The notes under the pieces were generated by a model that made no database searches, was not told the DNA's origin, and worked only from the letters and a program-made list of their open reading frames with translations. From the NCBI RefSeq assembly GCF_002878395.1, contig NC_061120.1, positions 90,933,725 to 90,997,724 on the forward strand: a DNA stretch of 64,000 nt, in the 5' to 3' direction. The translations under genes were made by a program, and so were the position numbers. The first letter of the stretch is position 1; the number at the start of each line of letters is the position of its first letter. This DNA is from Capsicum annuum (taxonomy: Eukaryota > Streptophyta > Magnoliopsida > Solanales > Solanaceae). Shown piece by piece: positions 34,052-42,673 of this stretch.

Positions 34052-36531
34052 TGTAATACCCCGTACATTTACCTAGCTTAAATTCATCCAAAATATGTCA
34101 AAGACTTGATTTAAGGATGAATAAAATTTTATACATGTAGAATTTTCAAGATTTTGAATTTTCATTGTGTGAGAAATTAAATAAGCTTTCCATCGATACC
34201 AAATTTGCCCAAATCCAACACCCGAGCGAAGAGTTAGAGCTATTTTAGCAAGACAGTGTACCATCTGGTACTCTAGCGCGTCACGGAGGCAGTCCAAATG
34301 GAATTTGTCATTTTCTAGTGGATAACATGATATCATCACATCGCACTACTAGCCTTTTTCCTGATTGTCACTTTCCAGCGTGACTACGCGATCATTGGCG
34401 CGTCGCGCCAAAGGGAAAATTCGCAACCAGTAAGGCACTATGATGGCGCTGCCTCGCGCCATCAGCGCAGTTCCCAGTTGTCCACTTTCCAGTGGCACGA
34501 TGCGATAATGGTGCATCGTACCAGGTTCCCAGTTCAAAAAAATTTCACAAAAAATTAAAAGGATCCGAGGGTTAAAACAATTCTTTACCACGATTTTATT
34601 ATGCCGAGATACGGGATTTAATCCTTAAAAACATCCTTAGCTACTTATTATTCAATTCATCTCCAAATTAAATGTATTCTCTCTAGAAGAGGCCAAAACC
34701 CTAGTTCAAGAAATCAAGAATAAGTCTAAAGATTTCTTCCAAGAATCTTCAAGAAATAATCTTCCAAGGTATGCTCGATGTTCATCCAAGGACCCTTACC
34801 TTCCATGGAGCCCAAGAATCCTTTTTTAAAATACAAGATTTATGATTTATGATTTCCATGTTTGAATTAGATTGAATTCATGTTCATGTTGTTGTTTGAG
34901 TTTTAATCCATGATTTAGATTACAAGTTCCAAGAATTGATTCTAGTGTGTGTTGAATTACATGATATTCATGATAAACCCTTCAATTTGCAAGTTAATTG
35001 TTGTAACCATGTTAACCCTAAGTGTTTATGATTTAATGAACCAAGTATGCTTCTATTATGTTTGATAAATTTTTTATGAGAATGAAATAGTGTCATTATA
35101 GCATGCTAACATGTATTCCCCATCCATGTACAAGTTAATGCATTACAAGTGTTGAATTATGACCAAGTGAACATTGTTATGTTATTCAAGATAATGCTTT
35201 GCTTTATTTTTCATGCTATCGAGTCCTGAGGTATTTAATACCCGGCAATTTAGTTGTTTACCTAGAGCCAGTGTCATTGATGGGATAGTATCAGTCATGT
35301 CACAATCAGTAGTACTCTCAATCAGTTATAGAACTCAGTAGAACTCAGTCAGTTACATAACTTAGGAAAACTCAGTGAAATCTATATTAGTCCAGTACAG
35401 TTAAGTATAATCAGACCAGTGTCTGTCAGTTAGAGGTAGGATTCAGCACCGAGCGAGCCTAGGGATGGGTTCTCACCCATTAACTAAGACTGGGTCCCTA
35501 AAAGCAATCCCTAAGTTCCATAACTACGTAGCTAGCATAGATTTAGAGATGTCACCCGTTAGATAGGATTGACATACTCAGGGATCATCCGTTAGTTTAG
35601 GACTGATCTCAAGGGTCACCCATTAATTAGGACTGAATCTAAAATAGTTGTTAGTACATATGGAATGGTGCTAACACCCTTCTAATTGGGTTTATAGGTT
35701 GGACCTCAATTAGCTCAAATTGGGGCATGTCTGTTATATGATTACCTCCCATAATTTCAGTTTCAGTCTTCAGTTTAGAACTTAGTTTAGTTTTATAGAA
35801 TCAGGACTATTAGACACAGTCAATCAGTGTCAGTAAATCAGTTATCACTAACTTTAGATATCAGTTACTTAGTTATCATAAATTAGTACTTAGCTTCAGA
35901 AAAGCTCAGTTATAGTATACATATATTCACAGTATTACATACTCAGTATTTACAGTATTTTTAGTTATCCATGTACTCTCATATTCAGTTCCTCTATATC
36001 ATTTAGTCAGTTACTCTTCATGATATGAACCTTTGCATTCAGCCTTACCTCATCTAGCATGCCAGTATATTCCCATGTATTGATGCATACTTTCCTGCGC
36101 TATGATGTTTCATATCATAGGTTTGGATGCTCAGGTTCCCGACCATGCATAGTAGATTCAGATTTGGCCAACAACAGTAGATTTAGCAGTGAGTCCTCAT
36201 CATTCAAGGATATTCTATTATTTCATATTTTAGTAAATGTAGTAGTTCAGTAAGGGAGTTAGTTGGGGGATTGTCCTATCAACTCCACTTTCAGACAGAT
36301 TTAGTTAGAGGCTTTTCAAACTAGATTTTCAAATAATATTCAGTTTTACAGATGTTAAATTTTATCAGTATTTCAAATAGTTTGAACTTTATGGAATTTC
36401 ATCCTATTTTTTGCATTAATTACAGTATTATTATTCAGTGCTCACAGCAGATATTAGTCATGGGTTAGCTTGTGGTCACTCGGGATTGTAAGCACCATGT
36501 GACGACTAAGGGATAGTCCCGAGTCATTACA
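34052..36531 (+). mobile_element. Solo LTR G (2480 bp), D-family, inserted in LINE L
   Basis: Begins TGTAATACCCCGTAC, ends GGATAGTCCCGAGTCATTACA, and is flanked by perfect TAAGT copies (34047-34051 and 36532-36536). The complement of its right end (TGTAATGACTCGGGACTATC) matches the plus-strand start of D (TGTTACGACCCGAGACTATC). G is therefore the same family in the opposite direction, sense strand plus. No primer site or interior adjoins it, so it is a solo LTR left by recombination between the two LTRs of a full element. Its left part repeats a phrase with TTTCCAG and GCGCGTCGCGCC-like sequence at 34260-34520. Confidence 0.93.
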
Positions 36532-36536
36532 TAAGT

Positions 36537-36950
36537 TCTCTAATGCTTTTTCCTACCATGCTTATACCTACAAAAGAATAAGAAAAAGGACCATGTCCTG
36601 TTAGCAGTGCCAGACTTAAGAAACACATGTGAAGTTGTTTCATGAGTTGCCATGGTGCAGCACCAAAACCTAGTAGGTCCTTCTATTCCCCATCTCCTCA
36701 AATTATCATCTGCTGCAATCTTACCATTCCAAAACCTCCATATGAGAAATGCTATTTCAAAAGGCAAACACTTCACCCAAATATTTTTGTAAATCTAATT
36801 CTTTTCATCCCTTTGTCTAATAAAGTTCTAAGCTAATTTAACAGAGAACTTTCCATTGGTCTTAAGCTTCCATATAGGAATATCATTCCCTTCGCTCCAT
36901 TCAGAAATCTTGACTATTTGAATTATATGATCAGCAATCTCTACTGTAAA
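36537..36950 (-). pseudogene. LINE L zf-RVT region
   Basis: Minus-strand residues LPFEIAFLIWRFWNGKIAAD, DDNLRRWGIEGPTRFWCC, ETTSHVFLKSGTANRTWSFF match the zinc-binding domain that follows RT in plant LINEs. The CC and H positions of the motif are present. Upstream, to about 36950, WKLKTNGKFSVK is recognisable, and then the LINE ends by truncation. Confidence 0.87.
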
Positions 36951-36955
36951 CAGTT

Positions 36956-37170
36956 GAGATATCATATGTAAGTCATCTATTGGGAATTATCAAACAGGCC
37001 TTCCTACTATTTTTATTTGGTCTAATAGATGGCCTATTAGTTACAACAGAGAGACTATATATTGCAATAGATAGACTTAGATATAAATATCTGGATAATG
37101 CAATATATGACCAACCTATTGCAATAGATCATCAATCTTTCAAAATAGATCGACAATCTGTTGCATTATA
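36956..37170. repeat. Palindrome array between L and H2
   Basis: This array carries half-sites such as CAATAGATCATC and CAACAGAG. Its first 60 bases (TATTGGGAATTATCAAACAG) resemble H1 intron sequence at 30616-30660 in the same orientation. It is probably the continuation of H1's 3' region beyond the LINE. The H1-H2 boundary therefore lies between here and 37340. Confidence 0.65.
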
Positions 37171-37339
37171 AAAAATTCATCTTTCATCAAAAATAAAAAA
37201 TTATCACTATACGTAAACTGACTTGACTTGAAATTAAAATTGACATGGTAGTGTTTGTGTTTCTATATCTTCTTCTTTTACATGCACAGGGTTACACCTT
37301 TTAATCAATACCCCATAAGACCACACCTCTTACATGCTT
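37171..37339. other. Junction zone between H1 and H2
   Basis: Non-coding, AT-rich. The 3' ends of both genes should meet here. No terminal inverted repeat or target duplication could be recognised. Confidence 0.4.
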
Positions 37340-37970
37340 ACCAAAGCATTGTCGCATAAAAAGGTCATTAGCTCAGTTATTTCTGTGCCAGTTAGTAAGC
37401 ATTCAATGCGTGCAAGTGCGTATGACTGTATGTGGTAGCGGTTTCATTTTTTGGAAGATTCATGTCCTTGTTTTGACCTTCGAATTCCCATCTCATATTC
37501 AACGCTTTCACTGGCAAATAATCAATCATCTTACTCTGCTTAAACAAGTTAGGGAACAACTCCAACAGTTGCTGCATATAGGTGAAAAAATTTTCCTCCT
37601 CAAAGACAGGTAAGTTACAGTCATAAACCTTCATCATTCCATCCTTGAGTAGTATCTCGAGAGCTAGAAAATATTTTATCTCCACATTTATGACTGTAAG
37701 GATTCTCTTTGACTTCGTCCGGCTCTTACCTTATGGATATGGCCTCTTTCTTCTAACATAATTAATAATATCTTTATCCCATTGGAATATAAAAACTAAT
37801 GAATCAAATTCTAGGCTATCGGGAGTTGACGCTAGCTTAATGAGCTCATCGTATCTATCCTTGAAATTGTTATAAAAGGTGAGGTCCATTATCCTATCAC
37901 CAATATCATAAGATTTTGAGTATTCTAATTACCTGTCCTTCATGAGGAAAAGAATTTCATCAACATATTG
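37340..37970 (-). pseudogene. H2 C48 (Ulp1-like) peptidase domain, catalytic His and Cys replaced by Tyr
   Basis: The frame begins YVDEILFLMKDRQ (about 37970). It contains YDELIKLASTPDSLEFDSL and then IKYFLALEILLKDGMMKVYDCN. Relatives, as I recall them, have KHF where this copy has KYF (Tyr codon 37671-37673). The Asp of VYDCN is kept. Further on is NETATTYSH, where relatives have a CG pair, so the nucleophile Cys is Tyr (37428-37430) and the next Gly is Ser. A one-base shift then leads to RIECLLTGTEITEL and FLCDNALVSM. Both substitutions are explained by C-to-T or G-to-A transitions. Confidence 0.72.
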
Positions 37971-38034
37971 TGATATAACAAAACAATTTTTAAATAGGTT
38001 AGTAATTTAACAAAAGAAAAACAAAGTGGAAAAA

Positions 38035-38180
38035 TGCAACGGATGGACCATCTGTTGTATAGGGTTCTCTGAATCTGTTAACAGATTACCCATCTAATGC
38101 AACTTATGGAACAAATAGGCAAATAGTTGTAATAGAACCACCACTAGTTGCATTAGAATACCCAGTTATTGCAACGAATG
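38035..38180. repeat. Palindrome array in an H2 intron
   Basis: Half-sites such as GGACCATCTGTTGTATAGGG, ACCCATCTAATGCAAC and TTGCAACGAATGACAC lie inside the intron between about 37975 and 38249. The adjoining exons lack them. Confidence 0.72.
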
Positions 38181-38249
38181 ACACATATGGTGCGTAACAT
38201 CTTCTTCATGGAGTAGATTAGAAGCCTAGGTTAGGAAAAATAAACTTAC

Positions 38250-39221
38250 TGTGTCCACGTACCACTGATCCATATCTGTCATGTTCTTGAAATCCTGGGG
38301 GAAAGGTATTCATGGTGAAGGTTTTTGTGCATTGCTTGGATTTTATGGTCTTTATTAGAACAACCTTCTATTTGTTGTCAAGTTCTGCGTATATGTCCAC
38401 CTTCTTCAATGGCCCTTGAACTTCAACAAATTTTGGAGAGGAAGGAGTTGCAATTTTTTTGGTTTCACAACGGAGAGTATATGTTTAATTGCTCTTTTCT
38501 TCTTCTTAACCTCAACTGTAGAAGTGTTCTGCGTATATGTCCACCTTCTTCAATGGCCCTTGAACTTCAACAAATTTTGGAGAGGAAGGAGTTGCAATTT
38601 TTTTGGTTTCACAACGGAGAGTATATGTTTAATTGCTCTTTTCTTCTTCTTAACCTCAACTGTAGAAGTGTTTGGCTCACTCACCTTCTTGGATGGTATA
38701 ACACCCCTCTTGGATTTTAATTTCTCTACAGCTTTAGCGATAGCCTCTACTTTTTGAAATATTTTATCCTATCTGTTCATGCACTCTTTGCATTTGCAAT
38801 GAGAATATAAAGGTGAAAAGGGGTGAGAGGGACTACTATAAGGGTGAGAAGGACCAGTGTGAGGGGGAGAGAGACCTATGTAAGGGTTAATTTCAAACAT
38901 ATTTATTTTTTCTTGAGCATCATCATGCTCATCATTATGATAGTCAGTAGCCTCAGCATCAAAATGGCTACCACCAACATCAACTACTCCACCAGGAGCA
39001 CCCCCAGAAGTAGCACCCGGATCTGTTGCAGCAGGTTAGTCATGAAGAGCCTTAACATTAGGTTGACCTTTCCTAACTGATCTTCTTATGGTTGTTGCAC
39101 CATTTAATTCCTTCTTTATTAACTCCACCATTGGATTTTCTATTGTATCAACAAGACCTAGAGAAATAAAAAAAGCCATCCCCAACTTCTGCTCAATAGT
39201 CACAATCTATGGATGCACAAC
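38250..39221 (-). pseudogene. H2 linker exon between DUF1985 and the protease
   Basis: It opens after the acceptor CTATAAAAAT (minus-strand AG at 39222-39223) with VVHP, a stop, and IVTIEQKLGMAFFISLGLVD. Then come VELIKKELNGATTIRR, a Gly-rich GGVVDVGGSHFDAE stretch, PSHPYSSPSHPFSPL, and HCKCKECMNR, parallel to the Cys cluster in H1. Next is GVIPSKKVSEPNTSTVEVKKKKRAI. Its 3' half contains the 144-bp perfect duplication and stops. Confidence 0.72.
38382..38669. repeat. Perfect 144-bp tandem duplication in H2
   Basis: Two adjacent copies (38382-38525 and 38526-38669) appear identical base for base. The unit is 48 codons, so the frame is kept. Against the heavy decay of the surrounding sequence, perfect identity means either a recent event or an assembly artefact. 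Confidence 0.95.
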
Positions 39222-39617
39222 CTATAAAAATGATAAATATATTTAAATCATATAATAATTTGTTGTCAGTTGGGTTACATGTTAGCACAAGGAACTTATT
39301 CAACAAATGATCTTTCTGTTGTAATAGATAATTCATATGTGGTAACAGATTAACCATCTGTTGTATCAGATTACCCATCTGTTGTATAATTTGTAGTAGA
39401 TGAGTAATCTGGTAAGTCACTTCAGAGAACCAAAGAAATAGGTGGGTAATCTATTGCAAAATATGAATCATCTATCATACCAAATTACCTATCTGTTGCA
39501 CCAGTTTCAGTAGATGTGTCACCTATTGCAACAGATAACCCATATGTCGCAATAGATGGCTCGTCTATTTTAATATCTTTCTTTGAGTCAAATTATTTTA
39601 CTTGAAAGAGGGCTTAC
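39222..39617. repeat. H2 intron filled by the palindrome array
   Basis: The intron runs from GTAAGC (39617, minus) to AG (39222). Between 39290 and 39560 it holds about ten copies of ACCCATCTGTTGTAxCAGAT-like units, two of them in tandem at 39351-39385. The H1 intron at the same position is only 91 bp (29615-29705) and has none. The array therefore accounts for the extra length. Confidence 0.82.
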
Positions 39618-40977
39618 TATATCATCCATAGGGTTAAAGATATCAACCTCCTTAATTCTTGTGTTTTCCTTTGCAGCCAACCACTTAAGGATCCTTGGAT
39701 GAGAAACCTCATTAGGGTAATCCTTGATTTATTTTTTGAGGAGAGGAATGATTTCAAATGCCCAAGCCTAAAAAATGTAAACAGGAAGCAAGAAAAAAAA
39801 TTCATAATATATTCAATATAAAATAATGCAAAAGTATACAAATAGTAATTAAATTTACCATGAAATCCCCAACGAAAGTCGTATAATGTGATTGTCTTTG
39901 GGGATAGCTTTGTGAATAAATATTTGACAGTCAACTTGTAGTTGTCATATCCCCAGGGATAATTTTTGAATTTCTCAAGATCCTCAGCAAGCTTCAACAA
40001 GTCATCATCTAGGACTTTGCATACGTCTTTTGCCAATATAACGGAATAGGAAAACTAAACTAAGCACAATTATTCCTTGTACATCTTTGGTATGGCTTTA
40101 TCCTTGATATCTTTTAACAACATCATGGGTCGGTATCCACGTCCAGTAATGTCAACAACCCATCAATTTTTTCATTCCGTTTGTTGGTTTTGGTGGGTAG
40201 TCGATTGGACAATTCCTTCCCTTTATTTGATGGTGGAGGTTTGGCTGTCCTACTTGTCTTGAACTTTTTGCAGGGCGTTTCTTTGATGAGAGATTCTTTT
40301 GGAAGATCACACCTCAAGCCTGTCACTATGGAAAACTCTTTCATGACAAAACAAACTAGCATACCACAATAGTTGATCTAGATTTCATCCATCTTTTTGC
40401 CCCCCTCCTTTGAATTTTTATCATATCCTAAAAACTTGATCCTGTTCTTGAGAAGACCGTATACCATGCCCATTTGGAAACGAGCATTGTTGACCTCAGG
40501 AAGATCAAGAAAGCATCCAAAGCAGCTCTTCTTAAAAATTCATCTAGTTTTTCATTCTTCATAGTATTCCTAAAGTCACCAAAAGGTTTACCCAACTAAG
40601 ATTTAAGTTCAAAATCACCAGTTAGTTCTACAGGGTTATCTATCGGCATCGCAACTTGAAACCTATCAATACTAATAGTTTTGATAGGATTATGGTGGGA
40701 TTTTGATTTTAATTCATGCCTCATTGGTGATTTATTATTATCATGTAGATCATCATCCTCTTTCTCACTTTCCACTTCTTCCTCTTCACTTTTATTTTCT
40801 TGCAAGCCTCTACATACCCTTCTCTACTCCCTCAATATCATTTTTATAACTTTTCTCACCTTTAGTTTCCCCTGATTGAGATGTTTAGGAAGTTCCTCTG
40901 AATCCATTTATACTCTAGCTTTTTTTGTTAGGTGGTCAGAGTGATCCACTTTCAGATTCTTTTCTTTTGGGAGACAT
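39618..40977 (-). pseudogene. H2 exon block: N-terminus and DUF1985-like region
   Basis: The ATG at 40977 follows the acceptor TTTGTAG and opens MSPKRKESESGS. An acidic stretch (EEEEVESEKEDDDLHDNN) and PVELTGDFELKS follow. The DUF1985-like core then reads NNARFQMGMVYGLLKN, MDEI, stop, INY, and CFVMKEFSIVTGLRCDLPKE. After this come KKFKTSRTAKPPPSNKGKE and, after a stop, DLLKLAEDLEKFKNYPWGYD and LFTKLSPKTITLYDF. A 91-bp intron (39768-39858) precedes AWAFEIIPLL-like residues. Stops at several points make it a pseudogene. Confidence 0.8.
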
Positions 40978-41079
40978 CTTTTAACTACAAACAACAACAA
41001 AAAAATACATTACAATTGATGTCTGCATAATTTTTTATAAAAAAAGTAAGACAAATTTCAATAAATTTTTATGTGCCAC

Positions 41080-41295
41080 ATTACAAAAAAATATCTCAAT
41101 AGATAACCCATTAGTTGGAACAGATGAATCATTTATCACGACAAATGAACAGATGAACAACCTGATAGATAAGATCAAAGTCGTCTTGCTACTGGTTTGA
41201 TTTATACCAACAACGGAAACATTTGTTGCAACAGATGGGGAATCTGTTGGAAGACCTATTTTAATATCTCCCAATAGATGTTCCACCTGTTGCGA
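41080..41295. repeat. Palindrome array in the 5' UTR intron of H2
   Basis: Sites such as TTTGTTGCAACAGATGGGGA (41222-41241) and AATAGATGTTCCACCTGTTG occupy the region upstream of the H2 start. This is the same place as the 27903-28330 array in H1. Confidence 0.75.
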
Positions 41296-41300
41296 CTGAT

Positions 41301-41640
41301 GGACCACCACCACCACCACCAACACCATCACCAAAACTGCCACCAACACCACAACACTACAACCAAAACAACCACAAAAACCACCAATATCAACACCTCT
41401 AACATCACCAACACCAGCAATACCATCACCACCAACGCCACTACCAACACCAACACCACGCCACCAATATAAACACCACCACTAATATAACAACCAATGC
41501 CATAAAAACCAATACCAACACCACTAAAATCACCACCACCAACACTGCTAAAATCACCACCACCAACATCACTAAAATCACCACCACCAACACCACCAAT
41601 ACCAACACTAACATCCACCAACAATACCACAAACACCATC
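41301..41640. repeat. ACC/CAC triplet-rich array in the H2 leader
   Basis: About 340 bp are composed of CCACCA, ACCAAC and ATCACC triplets, with a sub-repeat 'AAAATCACCACCACCAACA' at about 41526, 41550 and 41574. The complement gives Val/Gly-rich open frames, which I read as a by-product. H1 has a weaker TTG/GTT-rich stretch at the same place (27640-27810). Confidence 0.9.
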
Positions 41641-42189
41641 CAATAATACCCCGATAATCAATGGAATGCTGCAAAAAAAACTAGGATTTTCTTGGGTTCT
41701 TCCAACATTTTTAGCATCAAAACTCAAAATTGTTAACCCATTCTCAAAGATAATACAACTAAAAGTCTTCTTTTTTATCATTAAGTAAAAATCCCTAATT
41801 TTGAGAAAAAAAGAACAAATGTAGAACTCTTCTTGAACTATGTTACTTGTGAAGCCAGAGAAGACAATAGATTCAAGAAACAAAGAAGTCAAAAATAACA
41901 ATTATATGGTCGAAAATAGGAAGAAAATTGATTTCTAGTAAAGGGCAGAGCAATATGTTGAGTAGTTATTGTTTATATTGTTGAGAGAGAAAGAAACGAG
42001 CGTGAACTTGAGATTTGAAATGATGAAATGTTTTCCCCGCAAATGGATGATTTGCATGGGTTGATTTGTATTTTGGAAAAGAATGACGAGTTTTGAAAAT
42101 GCTAATTTAGTCTGAATTGATCCTAATTAATTTTTTTAAAAGATAAATTTTAACCGTTTCATCATAATATATTATATTAAGTTCAATTG
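41641..42189 (-). other. 5' leader of H2 and flank to the satellite
   Basis: No gene is present. A short GA-rich tract at 41980-42000 and AAAATACAAATCAACCCATG (complement of about 42055-42074) correspond to the H1 leader. The outer end of the H2 element is not recognisable. Confidence 0.45.
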
Positions 42190-42673
42190 AAACGCTGATA
42201 AATTTAAAAATAGCTTAATAATAAGTTAATATGAATTGTTTCAACTCAGATTGATCGATTGATGACTCAATTCAGGAGAAACTCAACACGAATATCATGT
42301 AATTGCAACAACTCAATTGAAATTGTAGTTGACCCTATGAACTCATCCATAATTCTAGCTAAATCAACTTAGGTATTTAAAATAATGGCTTCATATGAAT
42401 TGGTTCAACTCAAATTGATCGACTGGCGACTCAGGTTAGGAAGAACGCAATACCAATATCAGGCAATTGTAATGACTTATTTGAAATTGTAGTTGACCCT
42501 ATGAATTATTCCATAATTATAGCTAAATTAATTTAAGTATTTCAAATAATGGCTTGATATGAATCATTTCAACTCAAATTGATCGATTAACAACTCACGT
42601 CAGGAGGAACACAATACAAACATAATACGATTGCAATGAATCAATTAAAATTGTAGTTGACCCTATGAACTAA
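42190..42673. repeat. 164-bp tandem satellite, left part
   Basis: The phrase GTTGACCCTATGAA recurs with GACCCT at 42331, 42495 and 42659, exactly 164 bp apart. Each unit also has TTTCAACTCARATTGATCGA and a CARTTGAAATTGTAG-like part. The first unit starts, partially, near 42190. The array is cut at 42673 by element D, whose TSD copy ACTAA is 42669-42673. It resumes at 63865. Confidence 0.92.

Larger units (their letters stand above)
32460..36955 (-). mobile_element. Element L: 5'-truncated LINE (L1-like with RNase H-like tail), split by solo LTR G
   Basis: On the minus strand, zf-RVT-like sequence (36540-36950) is followed by the RNase H-like C-terminus (33352-34046) and a 3' UTR to a short A tail, seen as poly-T at 32460-32466. 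No endonuclease or RT remains, so the copy is 5' truncated, as most LINE copies are. The solo LTR G with TAAGT duplications separates the two coding pieces. A weak target copy is possible (GACATATCT near 32450 and GAGATATCA near 36957, seven of nine matching), but this is not secure. Confidence 0.82.
37340..42130 (-). pseudogene. H2: second DUF1985-like / Ulp1 (C48) transposon-associated gene, decayed
   Basis: The minus-strand gene faces H1. Leader and 5' UTR intron occupy 40978-42130 and the ATG is at 40977 (MSPKRKE). Exons with recognisable coding are 40977-39859, 39767-39618, 39221-38250 and about 37970-37340. Intron ends are visible as GTAAAT (39858), GTAAGC (39617) and GTAAGT (38249). 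The first two introns fall at the same protein positions as in H1, next to AWxxE and before VVHP/VWIV. The proteins are diverged, so H1 and H2 are relatives rather than a recent inverted duplication. No transposase was found. Confidence 0.8.

Noticed and set aside
32450..36965. Target-site duplication for LINE L
   Set aside because: GACATATCT and GAGATATCA match at only seven of nine bases in repetitive AT-rich sequence, so I do not claim it.
41278..41674. Val/Gly-rich and His/Thr-rich open frames on both strands
   Set aside because: They are products of the triplet array. All frames stay open because the repeat lacks stops.
27240..42130. H1 and H2 as arms of one recent giant inverted repeat
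   Set aside because: The proteins and introns are too diverged and the C48 cores differ in subtype. They are relatives, not a fold-back duplication.
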